From Gammaproteobacteria bacterium RIFCSPHIGHO2_12_FULL_37_14 (GTDB lineage Bacteria; Pseudomonadota; Gammaproteobacteria; DSM-16500), in contig MGXV01000024.1 in the NCBI GenBank assembly GCA_001801485.1, forward strand, positions 18,224 to 82,223: 64,000 bases of DNA, given 5' to 3'. Both the position numbers and the translations under genes were made by a program. Positions 45,709 through 55,334 of this stretch are shown here, piece after piece (within the stretch, counting starts at the first letter, position 1; every line of letters begins with the position of its first letter). The notes beneath the pieces are model-generated. The model made no database searches. It was not told the origin of the DNA and was given only the letters and a program-made list of their open reading frames with translations.

Positions 45709-46419
45709 TTAGGCAGTAAGAAAACGAGAATGTGACAACCAATTTCTATCAGGATAATAGGCAACTAATACAGTATCCTCTTTTATCGTATCAATTAATG
45801 GCTTCGCCAGGTCGGTACTAACAGCAGGACATCCCCAACTTCTACCAATTTGCCCACGCGATTTAACCAAATCCGATCCAACATACCAGGCACCATGTAC
45901 AACAATATCACGTCGATAGGCATTATCATTAATTCCTTGTTCAATTCCACGTAGACGTAAAGAATAACCTTTACCACCAACATACGGTTCATCTGTTATA
46001 AATACACCAATACTTGATTTTAAACTTCCGGGACTATTTGAGAAAGAGCTTGCTGTCAAACCACCACTATTTTTTCCGTGGGAGACCCAGGTGTTAAATA
46101 ACGCTTTACCATTTTTTAAATCAAAAACCCACAATCGTTTTTCCACTGAGGGTTTAGAATAATCAATTACAGTGAGTAATGGTTTGCTAATCGTCACCCC
46201 TGCTTTTTTTGCATTAACATAGGCAATTAAACTGATACGTAACACAGAAACATCAATGTTGCTTGCTTGTGAGCGCAAAATTTGAATTTGTTTTTGTATC
46301 CAAGCGCTGCTACCAAATAGTTCAGTATTGCTGCTAGGAAATAAAAAAGAAAAAGGCCAACTTGCTCCAAGCAAGCTTACCAATATGAATACAAAAAATA
46401 ATCGATACATTTTTACCAT
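45709..46419 (-). CDS. L,D-transpeptidase catalytic-domain protein (YkuD_2)
   Basis: A 236-residue protein with an N-terminal membrane segment or signal (YRLFFVFILVSLLGASW) and the murein L,D-transpeptidase domain of the YkuD_2 type: FDLKNGKALFNTWVSHGKNSGG, DIVVHGAWYVG and RSWGCPAVS with the catalytic cysteine. The ATG at 46419 has GGGGA in front. It is 30 bases upstream of the other transpeptidase gene, so both are made together. Confidence 0.9.
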   Translation of the reverse strand: MVKMYRLFFVFILVSLLGASWPFSFLFPSSNTELFGSSAWIQKQIQILRSQASNIDVSVLRISLIAYVNAKKAGVTISKPLLTVIDYSKPSVEKRLWVFDLKNGKALFNTWVSHGKNSGGLTASSFSNSPGSLKSSIGVFITDEPYVGGKGYSLRLRGIEQGINDNAYRRDIVVHGAWYVGSDLVKSRGQIGRSWGCPAVSTDLAKPLIDTIKEDTVLVAYYPDRNWLSHSRFLTA

Positions 46420-46828
46420 AAGGATTCCCCCAAATAAACGAAACAAAATGAATCTCTCCCTCGAGGCAATCCTTTGTTTTATTTTGAAGGAGGAGGGCTA
46501 TTTTTATACAAATCACATGAAAATGTCAAATGAATATTCCTGAAAATAGACTTAAGAAATAACAATATACTGATATACATAAGAAAATTATTTGCATCGA
46601 TTATCATGAGCAAGGCATTTTTCTTCATTCCTCACTTCTTTTGATAGTAGATACTTTTGAAGTGATGCCAATCTTTGAGCTAGTAGTTACACGTAAAAAA
46701 AGGTATAGTGCACCAGTTTTTTAACATGGATCTAAAATAAACCTTCAAACAAGAATCGATTGTTGAAATCGTTATCTAAGTTTAAGGGTTCTTACTTAAA
46801 TAAACTAGAAAAAAAGAGGAGTTCTTTT
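46420..46828. other. 409-base AT-rich gap without a recognised gene
   Basis: The gap separates a minus-strand transpeptidase from the plus-strand lipoprotein gene, so it should hold divergent promoters. I see no clear -35/-10 pair, no strong hairpin and no tRNA-like structure. Short frames here lack ribosome sites. A small RNA cannot be excluded. Confidence 0.4.
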
Positions 46829-46978
46829 ATGAGAAAATTTGCTATTCTTTTGAGTTTAGTCGTATCCTTCACAGTATTAACTGGTTGCGCGAATAAATCT
46901 GCTACTGATCAAAACCTTGCTGCAGATCAAGGAGTGACCGCTCAACAAGATTATAAAGGTGAAATGAGTAAAAAATAA
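46829..46978 (+). CDS. small lipoprotein (49 residues)
   Basis: The short protein has a type II signal peptide ending in the lipobox LTGC (FAILLSLVVSFTVLTGC), leaving a 30-residue mature peptide rich in Ala, Gln and Lys. AGAGGAG in front of the ATG is strong. It is too short for a domain call; it lies 44 bases before ddl and may belong to that envelope operon. Entericidin-like or structural lipoproteins look similar. Confidence 0.8.
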   Translation: MRKFAILLSLVVSFTVLTGCANKSATDQNLAADQGVTAQQDYKGEMSKK

Positions 46979-47022
46979 TTGAATTTGCCATCACGGCATT
47001 GATGAAATTGAAGAGTTACCAT

Positions 47023-48180
47023 ATGGAACAATCAAATAAAATTCGAGTAGCAGTACTGTTTGGTGGGCGCTCAGCAGAACATGAAGTTTCGTTACGCTCA
47101 GCAGCAAATGTTATGCAATTCCTTGATCCCTCTCGTTTTGAGATTGTTCCTATTGGCATAGATAAAAAAGGTAATTGGTTTCTTGGCCAAGATATTTTCG
47201 CCAGAAGTTTAGAACAAAATAATGTTCCTCAGTTGAATCATGACAATCGAGCTTGGTTTACTGCAGAATGGATTGGCAAGCCAGTTAAAAAAGATACTCT
47301 TAATGAAATAATATCTAATGATTCTTCGGGACAATTATTTGATGTCGTTTTTCCTGCCGTTCATGGGACTTTATGTGAAGATGGTACCTTACAAGGTTTG
47401 CTTGAGTTGGCTAACATTCCTTATGTCGGTTGTGGTGTATTATCATCAGCTATTGGCATGGATAAAGATGTTTCTAAGCGTTTAGCAATGAATGCCAATG
47501 TTCCGGTTGCTCCTTATATCGTGATTAAGCAGGATCAATGGCAAGATAATCCGCCATATTTTCTGCAGAAAGTAATCGAACAATTCGGTTACCCAGTGTT
47601 TGTAAAGCCAGCTAATACCGGATCCAGTATTGGTATTACAAAAGTAAAAACTGCTAATCAATTGCCTTTAGCGATTGAAGCAGCATTTCGTTTTGATTCT
47701 AAAATTTTAATTGAACAAGCATTAACTATCCGAGAAATTGAAGTGGCAGTTCTTGAAGCGCTAGAACCAAATAGCGATCCAATCGTAAGTGTGATTGGCG
47801 AAATAAAACCACACCACGAATTTTATTCTTATGATGCAAAGTATCTTGATGAGCACGGTGCTGAATTGGAAATTCCTGCTGCTATTTCGGAAGAGCAGGC
47901 TAGTAAGATTCGTTCTGTTGCGAAAACACTTTTTACGACACTTGAGTGTGAAGGGATGGCTCGAGTTGATTTATTTTTAGAAGTAACAACACAGCAAATT
48001 TATTTTAATGAAATTAATACTCTTCCTGGTTTTACTCAAATCAGTATGTATCCAAAATTAATGAATGCGTCGGGTGTTTCTTATACTGATTTATTAACTC
48101 ATCTTATCCAATTAGCAATCAAACGGCACAAAAATAAAAATCAATTGCAGCGAAACTATACAGTTGAACTAGTATCTTAG
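47023..48180 (+). CDS. ddl: D-alanine--D-alanine ligase
   Basis: A 385-residue ATP-grasp ligase with VLFGGRSAEHEVSLRSA, HGTLCEDGTLQGLLE, FVKPANTGSSIGI and YFNEINTLPGFTQISMYP. It makes the D-Ala-D-Ala dipeptide of peptidoglycan precursors. The ATG at 47023 is preferred over the TTG at 46999. It is not in the usual mur/ftsQ cluster; it stands in front of an efflux set, whose first gene begins three bases after its stop. Confidence 0.95.
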   Translation: MEQSNKIRVAVLFGGRSAEHEVSLRSAANVMQFLDPSRFEIVPIGIDKKGNWFLGQDIFARSLEQNNVPQLNHDNRAWFTAEWIGKPVKKDTLNEIISNDSSGQLFDVVFPAVHGTLCEDGTLQGLLELANIPYVGCGVLSSAIGMDKDVSKRLAMNANVPVAPYIVIKQDQWQDNPPYFLQKVIEQFGYPVFVKPANTGSSIGITKVKTANQLPLAIEAAFRFDSKILIEQALTIREIEVAVLEALEPNSDPIVSVIGEIKPHHEFYSYDAKYLDEHGAELEIPAAISEEQASKIRSVAKTLFTTLECEGMARVDLFLEVTTQQIYFNEINTLPGFTQISMYPKLMNASGVSYTDLLTHLIQLAIKRHKNKNQLQRNYTVELVS

Positions 48181-48183
48181 CGG

Positions 48184-49644
48184 ATGGCTGTGCGCAACAT
48201 CAGAAATATAATACAATTTGTTATTCTTTATGCATTCTGCAATTCTGATCTTTTTGCAGAGAAACTACTCTCACTTTCATTAGATGAAGCAATTTTAATT
48301 GCTGCTCGTTCAAATCCTAATGTTCAAGAATCGCAATTGACGCACGTTTTACAAAAATTTAATTTGCATGTTGAAGAATGGCAATTTGATTTGCACTACT
48401 CATTTCAAGCTTCAGCGGGCGTGACACGCTCAAATGTCCCTCACCAACCAACGACTTATTCACGTAATTATAATATTCAACCAGGAGTTTCTTACAAAAC
48501 ACCAATCGGTACCCAACTTAATTTAATTTCTAACAATCCTATCACCGAAAATTATAATCCGAGCTTATCAATTCAATTGATGCAACCCTTGATGAGGGGG
48601 TTTGGAAAAGCGATTGTTGAAACCGCACTTAACAATGCACGCGATTCAGAAGTAATTTCACGCTTATCTATTGAAGGCACGCTGCGTAACACTATCACAG
48701 CGGTTATTAATGCTTATCTTGATGTAGTAGCAGCGGAGCAAACCATTGAGATTGATCAAGCTGCTGTTAAGCGAGCTGCCCAGTCTATTGATCAAACTAA
48801 AATGTATATTAAGGCAGGACGCAAAGCAGGGAATGAATTAGTAACAGTCGAAGCTGATAGGGCGAGAGCAGAATCCCAATTAATAAATGATAAAAACAAT
48901 CTCGTGCAAACTCGCTATGCTTTATTAATGGCAATAGGAATGGATCCGAATGCCGATATTCATTTTACCAGCTTAAATGTTGAAAATTTAATAAACAAAT
49001 ATTTATTACCTAGCCTCAATCACACTAAACGATTAATGCTCGAAAATGATATTCAATATCAAATTGATCAAATCATTTTACACGGATCTACCACTCGTAG
49101 TTTATCAGTAGCAAAAGATAATACGCGTTGGCAACTTAATCTTGAGGCTAATGTCACGACGGGTAGCGTCACAGAAGCTAATAATCAAGGTCAAAATGCT
49201 GGTATCAATGGTTTATTCAATAGTCCCTATCAAACGCAAGGCATTGGTCTCACTTTAGAAATTCCCATTAATGATCAATTAAGTAAACAAGCAGTAGTCA
49301 ATGCTCAGATTGCACTTAAACAAGCGGAACTTGCGTTGCTACAAGAAAAGTGGAATAAAGAAACTAGCGCCATCAATGGGTGGAATAGCGTAGTGAGTGC
49401 AAAGCGATCCTTACAATTTGCAGAAAATGCTGAATTATTACAAAAAAAGACTTATACCATCAGTTATCAAAAATATTTACACGGTTTAATTGATAGTCTT
49501 GAGTTGCAATCTGCTCAGTTGCAATTAATACAAGCGCAACAAGTATTATTACGAGAAAGAATGGGATATCTCAAAGCATTGGTTAATTTAGACTTAATAA
49601 TTGGGAATACTCTAAGAACTTGGAATGTTAAAGTGAGGTTGTAA
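48184..49644 (+). CDS. TolC-family outer-membrane channel protein
   Basis: A 486-residue protein with a signal peptide (FVILYAFCNSDLFA) and the two-fold helical TolC pattern. The segments AILIAARSNPNVQESQL and VINAYLDVVAAEQTIEIDQAAV are typical of the first half, and a long alpha segment rich in Gln/Ala follows near residues 390-470. It is the outer-membrane exit of a tripartite exporter, here with the adaptor and ATPase downstream. Confidence 0.88.
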   Translation: MAVRNIRNIIQFVILYAFCNSDLFAEKLLSLSLDEAILIAARSNPNVQESQLTHVLQKFNLHVEEWQFDLHYSFQASAGVTRSNVPHQPTTYSRNYNIQPGVSYKTPIGTQLNLISNNPITENYNPSLSIQLMQPLMRGFGKAIVETALNNARDSEVISRLSIEGTLRNTITAVINAYLDVVAAEQTIEIDQAAVKRAAQSIDQTKMYIKAGRKAGNELVTVEADRARAESQLINDKNNLVQTRYALLMAIGMDPNADIHFTSLNVENLINKYLLPSLNHTKRLMLENDIQYQIDQIILHGSTTRSLSVAKDNTRWQLNLEANVTTGSVTEANNQGQNAGINGLFNSPYQTQGIGLTLEIPINDQLSKQAVVNAQIALKQAELALLQEKWNKETSAINGWNSVVSAKRSLQFAENAELLQKKTYTISYQKYLHGLIDSLELQSAQLQLIQAQQVLLRERMGYLKALVNLDLIIGNTLRTWNVKVRL

Positions 49645-50781
49645 ATGAAAGGCAGAATATTTTTTTTACTAATTATCTTTTTGTTTTTTCAAGCATGTTC
49701 CGACGAGGCAAGTAAAAAAGTCGAACAACAAATGATTACTGCTAAATCTCAAGCTGTACATAATAACTTATTTTATTCTGGAGTAATTCAACCGTTAGAA
49801 ACGATGGTCGTACCAAGTCCTGCTGATGGTGTGGTTATCGACATGCCATTTCAATATGGTGAGAAAGTTCAAGCAGGACAATTGCTTTTTGTGCTTTCCT
49901 CCAGCAAATTTTTGTCAGATTACAAAGCAGCATTAACTCAATACGTCAAAGCAAAAAATGATTTTAATACCAATAAATCGCAATTTAGCGAAGCTGAATT
50001 TCTCCATAAGAATTTATTGATATCGGATGACGACTTTAAAATGAAGCAATCCAATTTTTATAGTAGCCGATTAGCTTTATTGCAAGGTAAAGATGCGTTA
50101 GAAGGATTAATGAATCAAGCAGCGATTAAAAATATTGATTTTGAACATTTAACAATTATAGATTTTGATAAAATTATTCAAGCCATGCATTTAAAAACAT
50201 CTGAAAATTTACAGATTTTAGCGCCAAGTTCCGGTCTGATATTATTTTCAAATAAAAGTGAGGACGAAAGTAAAAAAATTATGAAAGGTGATGTAGTAAA
50301 ACAAGGAGATGTTTTAGCGATGTTGGGAGACATGCAAGGCATTACCGTTCATATCAAAGTTAATGAGCTAACAGTCAATCAATTGAAGCCACGACAAAAA
50401 GTAAAAGTGACAGGAATGGCTTTTCCAGAGGATACTTTAATAGGCGAAATAAGACGGATTGATCATCAAGGAGAAGGCGCAAACGGCGGGCTCCCTTTTT
50501 TTTCTGTCGAAGTGGTAGTACCTAAATTAACAGTAGCGCAACAGAAAACAATACATGTTGGTATGAGCGCAAAGGTTGAGGTCGATCTTGAAGAAGCTCC
50601 TCGGATCATGCTCCCGATGGTTGCAGTTCACGAAAAAAATAATATGACATCCGTATTTGTTTATAATGAAAAAACGAAAAAGGCACGAGAGGTTCAAGTT
50701 CAAACGGGAGCAACAACAATGGATTCAGTCATTATATTAGCCGGCATTAATGCAGGAGATAAGATTGTCCTCCCTCATTGA
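49645..50781 (+). CDS. MacA/HlyD-type periplasmic adaptor lipoprotein
   Basis: A 378-residue membrane-fusion protein. The N-terminus carries a lipobox-like FFQAC, then a lipoyl-like half (VVPSPADGVVIDMPFQYGEKVQ), a coiled-coil hairpin and beta-barrel. MacA-type adaptors join an inner-membrane ABC permease to TolC. It overlaps the ATPase gene, whose start lies inside its end. Confidence 0.88.
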   Translation: MKGRIFFLLIIFLFFQACSDEASKKVEQQMITAKSQAVHNNLFYSGVIQPLETMVVPSPADGVVIDMPFQYGEKVQAGQLLFVLSSSKFLSDYKAALTQYVKAKNDFNTNKSQFSEAEFLHKNLLISDDDFKMKQSNFYSSRLALLQGKDALEGLMNQAAIKNIDFEHLTIIDFDKIIQAMHLKTSENLQILAPSSGLILFSNKSEDESKKIMKGDVVKQGDVLAMLGDMQGITVHIKVNELTVNQLKPRQKVKVTGMAFPEDTLIGEIRRIDHQGEGANGGLPFFSVEVVVPKLTVAQQKTIHVGMSAKVEVDLEEAPRIMLPMVAVHEKNNMTSVFVYNEKTKKAREVQVQTGATTMDSVIILAGINAGDKIVLPH

Positions 50782-51436
50782 ATTAATAAATGTTTCTAAA
50801 TTTTATCAGGTTGGTGAAACCAACTTGGCCGCGTTGAACGGGATTAATTTCAATCTTCAAGCAGGCGAAATGACTGCCATTATGGGAGCATCTGGATCCG
50901 GCAAATCAACATTAATGAATATCCTTGGTTTTCTGGATCAATGCACAAGTGGAAAATATTTTTTTTTAGGACAAGATGTGTCACGGCTGAATGATTATGA
51001 GCTGGCGACTATTCGTAATCAAAAAATTGGTTTTGTTTTTCAATCATTTTTTTTGTTATCGAGATCTAATGCATTAGAAAATGTCATGTTGCCTTTATTT
51101 TATCGAGGAAAACCACGAATAGAAGCGAAAGAGTTAGCAATGGAAATGTTAGAGAAGGTGCATGTTGCGCATCTTGCGCATCATCAACCGAATCAATTGT
51201 CTGGTGGGCAACAACAACGCGTTGCTATTGCTCGTGCATTGGTTGGTAATCCTGACATTATTTTAGCAGATGAGCCAACCGGCGCGTTGGATTCACAGAC
51301 AGGTAATGAAATTATGCAATTGTTTAGCGAGTTAAATATTAAAGAAAAGCGTAGTATTGTGATCATCACCCATGATAAAAATATTAGTCAAAGATGTCAG
51401 CGTGTCGTGATGCTTAGTGATGGTGAAATAGTATAA
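50765..51436 (+). CDS. MacB-type ABC ATPase, permease part not found
   Basis: A 223-residue ATPase of the MacB/LolD group: Walker [10 protein letters not shown], signature LSGGQQQR, Walker [13 protein letters not shown] and switch IITHD. The start is a TTG at 50765 with GGAG six bases before; the ATG at 50750 is an alternative. MacB has its permease fused to the ATPase, and LolD-type systems have a separate FtsX-like permease gene. Here neither follows: the next gene is an acyl-CoA dehydrogenase after about 40 bases. Confidence 0.88.
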   Translation: MSSLIELINVSKFYQVGETNLAALNGINFNLQAGEMTAIMGASGSGKSTLMNILGFLDQCTSGKYFFLGQDVSRLNDYELATIRNQKIGFVFQSFFLLSRSNALENVMLPLFYRGKPRIEAKELAMEMLEKVHVAHLAHHQPNQLSGGQQQRVAIARALVGNPDIILADEPTGALDSQTGNEIMQLFSELNIKEKRSIVIITHDKNISQRCQRVVMLSDGEIV

Positions 51437-51475
51437 AAAATTTCTTGCTGCGTTCTTATAGAAGGAAATAAGTTG

Positions 51476-52669
51476 ATGACAATATCCAATCAATCGCATT
51501 ATCAATGGAATGATCCCTTATTTTTTGAAGATCAACTGACCGAAGAAGAACGTATGATTCGAGACGCTGCGTCTACTTTTGCTCAAGAACAATTACAGCC
51601 GCAAGTCATTAAAGCATTTCGCGATGAACAATTTGATCCTAATATCTTGCGAGCAATGGGTAGAGCTGGTTTTTTAGGAGCAACTATTCGAGGGTATGGC
51701 TGCGCAGGAATCAATCACGTTGCTTATGGATTAATTATGCGTGAATTGGAACGCGTTGATTCGGGATATCGCTCCATTGCTAGTGTTCAATCCAGTTTAA
51801 GTATGCACGCTATTCATACGTATGGAAGTGAAGAACAAAAACAGAAATATTTAGCGAAAATGGCGCAAGGTGAATTCATCGGTTGTTTTGCCTTGACCGA
51901 ACCAAATCATGGCTCTGATCCTGCAGGAATGGATACTCATGCTAAATCAGTAAAGGGGGGGTATCGATTACAGGGCACTAAAATGTGGATTACTAATGCG
52001 CCCATTGCGGATCTTTTTATTGTTTGGGCGCGTAATGATAACAACCGAGTGCGCGGTTATATTTTAGAAAAAAATATGCCGGGATTAGCTGCTCCTATTA
52101 TGCATGGCAAATTAAGTTTGCGCGTTTCCATTACAGGAGAAGTGATTATGGAAAATGTTTTTGTTCCTGAAGAGAATGAATTACCCCAAGCGGATGGTTT
52201 GTCCGGCCCATTAGCTTGTTTAGATAGCGCGCGTTACGGTATTGCTTGGGGTGCGTTAGGCGCAGCAGAATTTTGTTGGCTAGCGGCACGTCAGTATGCA
52301 CTTGAGCGTAAACAATTTGGCCATCCTCTAGCGGCAAACCAACTTATCCAACAAAAACTCGCTAATATGCAAACGAATATTACCTTGGGTTTACAAGGAT
52401 GTTTACGTCTAGGGCGGTTAAAAGATGAAGGCCGAGTTGAAACACCAATGATTTCCATGATGAAACGTTTTTCAACATTGACTGCATTAGATATTGCTCG
52501 AGAATCACGCGATATTCATGGTGGTAATGGCATCACAGAAGATTTTCATGTGATGCGACATATGATGAATCTTGAAACTGTTAAAACGTATGAAGGAACA
52601 GCAGACATTCATGCATTGATCTTGGGTAGAGCGCAAACGGATATTCAAGCGTTTAAGCCTTTTGGATAG
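51476..52669 (+). CDS. gcdH: glutaryl-CoA dehydrogenase-like acyl-CoA dehydrogenase
   Basis: A 397-residue flavoprotein dehydrogenase. It starts like GcdH ([20 protein letters not shown]), has [13 protein letters not shown] and [17 protein letters not shown], and places the catalytic Glu in [13 protein letters not shown] near the C-terminus. GcdH oxidises and decarboxylates glutaryl-CoA to crotonyl-CoA in lysine and tryptophan breakdown. No other gene of that route is nearby. Confidence 0.92.
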   Translation: MTISNQSHYQWNDPLFFEDQLTEEERMIRDAASTFAQEQLQPQVIKAFRDEQFDPNILRAMGRAGFLGATIRGYGCAGINHVAYGLIMRELERVDSGYRSIASVQSSLSMHAIHTYGSEEQKQKYLAKMAQGEFIGCFALTEPNHGSDPAGMDTHAKSVKGGYRLQGTKMWITNAPIADLFIVWARNDNNRVRGYILEKNMPGLAAPIMHGKLSLRVSITGEVIMENVFVPEENELPQADGLSGPLACLDSARYGIAWGALGAAEFCWLAARQYALERKQFGHPLAANQLIQQKLANMQTNITLGLQGCLRLGRLKDEGRVETPMISMMKRFSTLTALDIARESRDIHGGNGITEDFHVMRHMMNLETVKTYEGTADIHALILGRAQTDIQAFKPFG

Positions 52670-52702
52670 ACGAGATTTTTAAAAATATTTATGAATTTAC
52701 AA

Positions 52703-53374
52703 TTATTCGTAACTAATTTTTAATGTGCTAGCAATGACCCAAGGTAATAATGTGATGGTGAATACCGATACTCCGGCTAAAAATGCTAATGGTCCTAGAA
52801 TAGAAAATCCCGCTTGAAATTGTTGAACACAAGTGACTCCTAAAATAAGTGTAGGTGTAACGAGAGGCAAGATAATCAATCCAAGCAATATACCTTGTTG
52901 CCGTAATCCTAATGTTAATGCGACACATAAACTGCCGATGCATATTAGTATAGGAGTGCCTAATAACAAGCTAACACATAAAATAATGACGGTAGGAGCA
53001 GATAAGTTGAATAATAAACCGAGTAAAGGAATGAAAAAAATAAGTGGTAATTCTGCTACTAACCAACGGGCACATAATTTAGTTAATATCAGCAATGTTA
53101 AGGGTAGTTGACTAAGAAAAAGTTGCTCAAGGTTTCCATCTTCCATATCTGCCAAAAAGATATTTTCTATTGCTAATATATTTGCAAATAATGCAGCAAG
53201 CCAAATGTAACCAGGAATGAATTTTTGTAAAAGTTCTGTATTGGGTGTGAAAATTAAAGGAAATAAGCTTACTACAATGATAAAAAATCCGAGCGGATGC
53301 AACCATTCTTGCGAACGCCGCAGCAATAATACTAATTCTAGATAAAACACCAACCAAACTGTTTTTAGAGTCAT
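52703..53374 (-). CDS. ccmB: heme exporter permease CcmB
   Basis: A 223-residue membrane protein with six hydrophobic segments and CcmB features: WLAALFANILAIENIF, DGNLEQLFLSQLPLTL and LLLGTPILICIG. It pairs with CcmA in the ABC module of cytochrome c maturation. Other ccm genes (ccmC-H) are not in the window. Confidence 0.93.
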   Translation of the reverse strand: MTLKTVWLVFYLELVLLLRRSQEWLHPLGFFIIVVSLFPLIFTPNTELLQKFIPGYIWLAALFANILAIENIFLADMEDGNLEQLFLSQLPLTLLILTKLCARWLVAELPLIFFIPLLGLLFNLSAPTVIILCVSLLLGTPILICIGSLCVALTLGLRQQGILLGLIILPLVTPTLILGVTCVQQFQAGFSILGPLAFLAGVSVFTITLLPWVIASTLKISYE

Positions 53375-53997
53375 ATTCCTAACCTCAAATTTTTTATAGG
53401 AATAGTATCTTTTAAGAAAATAGACTGATGAGAGCTAACCATACCAATCCCACCATTTTGCAAATGAATGGCGAGTTGTGCTAAGAATAATTCTTGAGTC
53501 GTCTGATCAAGAGCAGTTAGGGGTTCATCCAAAATCCATAATCTTTTGGGAAAAAGAAATAGCTTTGCTAAAGCCAGGCGCCGTTTTTGGCCAGCAGATA
53601 AAAACTTTGCTTGAGTATCTTGATTTTGCGTTAATTGTAATTGAGATAAAATCAACGATATATTTTTTGTTAGTGATAGAGACAAACTTTGTAATTGTAA
53701 ATTTTCTCTTACGGTTAATCCAAGCTTCAGACCATTTGCATGACCGATATAATGCAAATGCTCAGTATAAGCCTGATATTTTTTGTGAATGGGGCTACCT
53801 TGCCAAAAAATTTCTCCTTCAGAAGGTGGAAGTAAGCCGACTATTAAACGCAATAAACTTGATTTCCCAGAACCATTGGGCCCTTCAATGAGTAACAGTT
53901 CGCCGGCAGTTAATTGCAAAGAAATATTAGAAAATAATATTTTTTGTTGGCGAACACAGCTTAGATTGTCGAGTTGTAATAATAGGGAAGAGCACAT
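53371..53997 (-). CDS. ccmA: cytochrome c biogenesis ABC ATPase CcmA
   Basis: A 208-residue ATPase with Walker A GPNGSGKSS, the CcmA-type signature FLSAGQKRRLALAKLFL, Walker B LWILDEPLTALD and VSSHQ. CcmA provides the energy for release of holo-CcmE. The ATG at 53997 is preferred over a TTG at 54051; its ribosome site is weak. It overlaps ccmB by four bases. Confidence 0.93.
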   Translation of the reverse strand: MCSSLLLQLDNLSCVRQQKILFSNISLQLTAGELLLIEGPNGSGKSSLLRLIVGLLPPSEGEIFWQGSPIHKKYQAYTEHLHYIGHANGLKLGLTVRENLQLQSLSLSLTKNISLILSQLQLTQNQDTQAKFLSAGQKRRLALAKLFLFPKRLWILDEPLTALDQTTQELFLAQLAIHLQNGGIGMVSSHQSIFLKDTIPIKNLRLGI

Positions 53998-54043
53998 GGC
54001 GACCGAGTTCTTTATAGGATCGACACATTCTAACGAAAATAGA

Positions 54044-54817
54044 CTAGTCAAACAAATATCTTATTCCTAAAGCTAAATCATTTGAGCCGGTGTTTCCCGC
54101 ATGATAGAGGCCAAAGGCGCCAGAACGGTGATGAATGCGACCAACCAATTGCAGTCTGGGATAATGAGGAATGGCTAGCGTTATTTCAACTACCATAAAG
54201 TTAAGTAAATGTTTGGTATGAGTATTGTTGCCCTTTTTTTCGATGGCAGGAATCGATGTATCGTAGGAAACTCCCTCTGCTAGAGCAAATGAGGTATGAA
54301 TGTAAGCATTCCAAGGAAAATTTGCCCATCTGAACATAATCGAAGGATCGAACTCATAAATGGTTGGTTCGTTACTTCCATTGCGGATAGTAAAATTACC
54401 TGCTAATTGCACGACTCCTACGACTGGATAAAAGAATCGTCTGACCACATTATTGTGATTGAGAGTATAAGCAAGCTCGAATGATTGGATATGTTCAGGC
54501 CAACGTTTCAGATTATTTAAGGTAAGTACTTCAATTAATGGATTATTCACAGTAAAACCGTAATAGTACATGACAGACCAAGGATAATGATCATAGAGAC
54601 TTTGTGACGGTTGTTCCTGCAGAATGTTCGATGATTGGCGAATGATTTTTTGCGATGGAAGAGCTAAATTATTTGGTTCTGGAACAGTTAAGCTAGTTTT
54701 ACTGGTGGCGATAGCGATAAGAGGAAATAATCCGCCAAATAAAAGCACAACTATTTTTTTAGTATAGGCGAGGGATTTACCTGCATTCGCAGAGTTTTTT
54801 AAAATATGTGGCATCAT
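54044..54817 (-). CDS. putative outer-membrane beta-barrel protein (PagL/acyloxyacyl-hydrolase-like?)
   Basis: A 257-residue exported protein with a signal-like segment (IVVLLFGGLFPLIAIATS), many alternating aromatic/hydrophobic beta strands, and an aromatic C-terminal strand (LALGIRYLFD). The pattern HHRSGAFGLY before GSNDLALG resembles the His/Ser site and end strand of lipid A deacylase PagL, but the match is weak. It is upstream of ccmA on the same strand. Functional assignment remains open. Confidence 0.6.
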   Translation of the reverse strand: MMPHILKNSANAGKSLAYTKKIVVLLFGGLFPLIAIATSKTSLTVPEPNNLALPSQKIIRQSSNILQEQPSQSLYDHYPWSVMYYYGFTVNNPLIEVLTLNNLKRWPEHIQSFELAYTLNHNNVVRRFFYPVVGVVQLAGNFTIRNGSNEPTIYEFDPSIMFRWANFPWNAYIHTSFALAEGVSYDTSIPAIEKKGNNTHTKHLLNFMVVEITLAIPHYPRLQLVGRIHHRSGAFGLYHAGNTGSNDLALGIRYLFD

Positions 54818-54834
54818 AATATCTAATCATTGGA

Positions 54835-54869
54835 CAAAAAACGCTCCTCAGGATGACCTGGGGAGTTAC
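54835..54869. repeat. truncated copy of the palindromic repeat at 21393-21557
   Basis: The 35 bases AAAAAACGCTCCTCAGGATG, then ACCTGGGGAGTTAC match the right end of the larger element (21524-21557), apart from a three-to-four-base gap before CCTGGGGAG. The left half and internal stem are missing. It stands upstream of the outer-membrane protein gene and before rpsO. Confidence 0.8.
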
Positions 54870-54970
54870 CAAAAAACGACAAAATTGACAAAAAGGCTTG
54901 TTACTCGTCGAGCTCCCCGCTAAAATAACCAACCTTAATGTTTTTATCAAGTTTAGTGGAGATTGTATTC

Positions 54971-55249
54971 ATGGTGTTAGCAGCAACTGTCAAAGCGCAG
55001 ATTGTCAAACCTTTCAGGCGGAGTAGTAACGATACCGGTTCGCCAGAGGTTCAAATTGCATTACTGACGGCTCGTATCAATAATTTAACAGAGCATTTAA
55101 AAATACATCAGCATGACTTTCATACTCGTTATGGTTTAACCAAGCTTGTCAGCCAACGCCGAAAACTAATGCGTTATTTGAAGCGTAAAGATCTAGAGCG
55201 TTATCAAATTGTTGTCAAAGATCTCGATATTCGTGATATTCGCGATTAA
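54971..55249 (+). CDS. rpsO: 30S ribosomal protein S15
   Basis: A 92-residue S15 with DTGSPEVQIALLTARINNLTEHLK-type core (55.0-55.1 kb), HDFHTRYGLTKLVSQRRKLMRYL and a C-terminal VVKDLDIRD. The ATG at 54971 gives the usual length; an upstream start at 54938 would add residues not found in S15. GGAG lies nine bases upstream. pnp follows, the order common to gammaproteobacteria. Confidence 0.97.
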   Translation: MVLAATVKAQIVKPFRRSSNDTGSPEVQIALLTARINNLTEHLKIHQHDFHTRYGLTKLVSQRRKLMRYLKRKDLERYQIVVKDLDIRDIRD

Positions 55250-55258
55250 AACTTTTAT

Positions 55259-55297
55259 CCTGATAAATTCTGTTAAAAATAAGCAGGATTTATCAGG
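55259..55297 (+). terminator. hairpin between rpsO and pnp
   Basis: CCTGATAAATTCTG (55259-55272) pairs with CAGGATTTATCAGG (55284-55297) with one wobble, 11-base loop. In E. coli the rpsO-pnp gap has a terminator and an RNase III-cut hairpin through which PNPase controls its own message. The place here is the same and the role may be too. Confidence 0.65.
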
Positions 55298-55334
55298 CAC
55301 TTCTATGTAATTCATTTTAAGAATAGGTAATATT

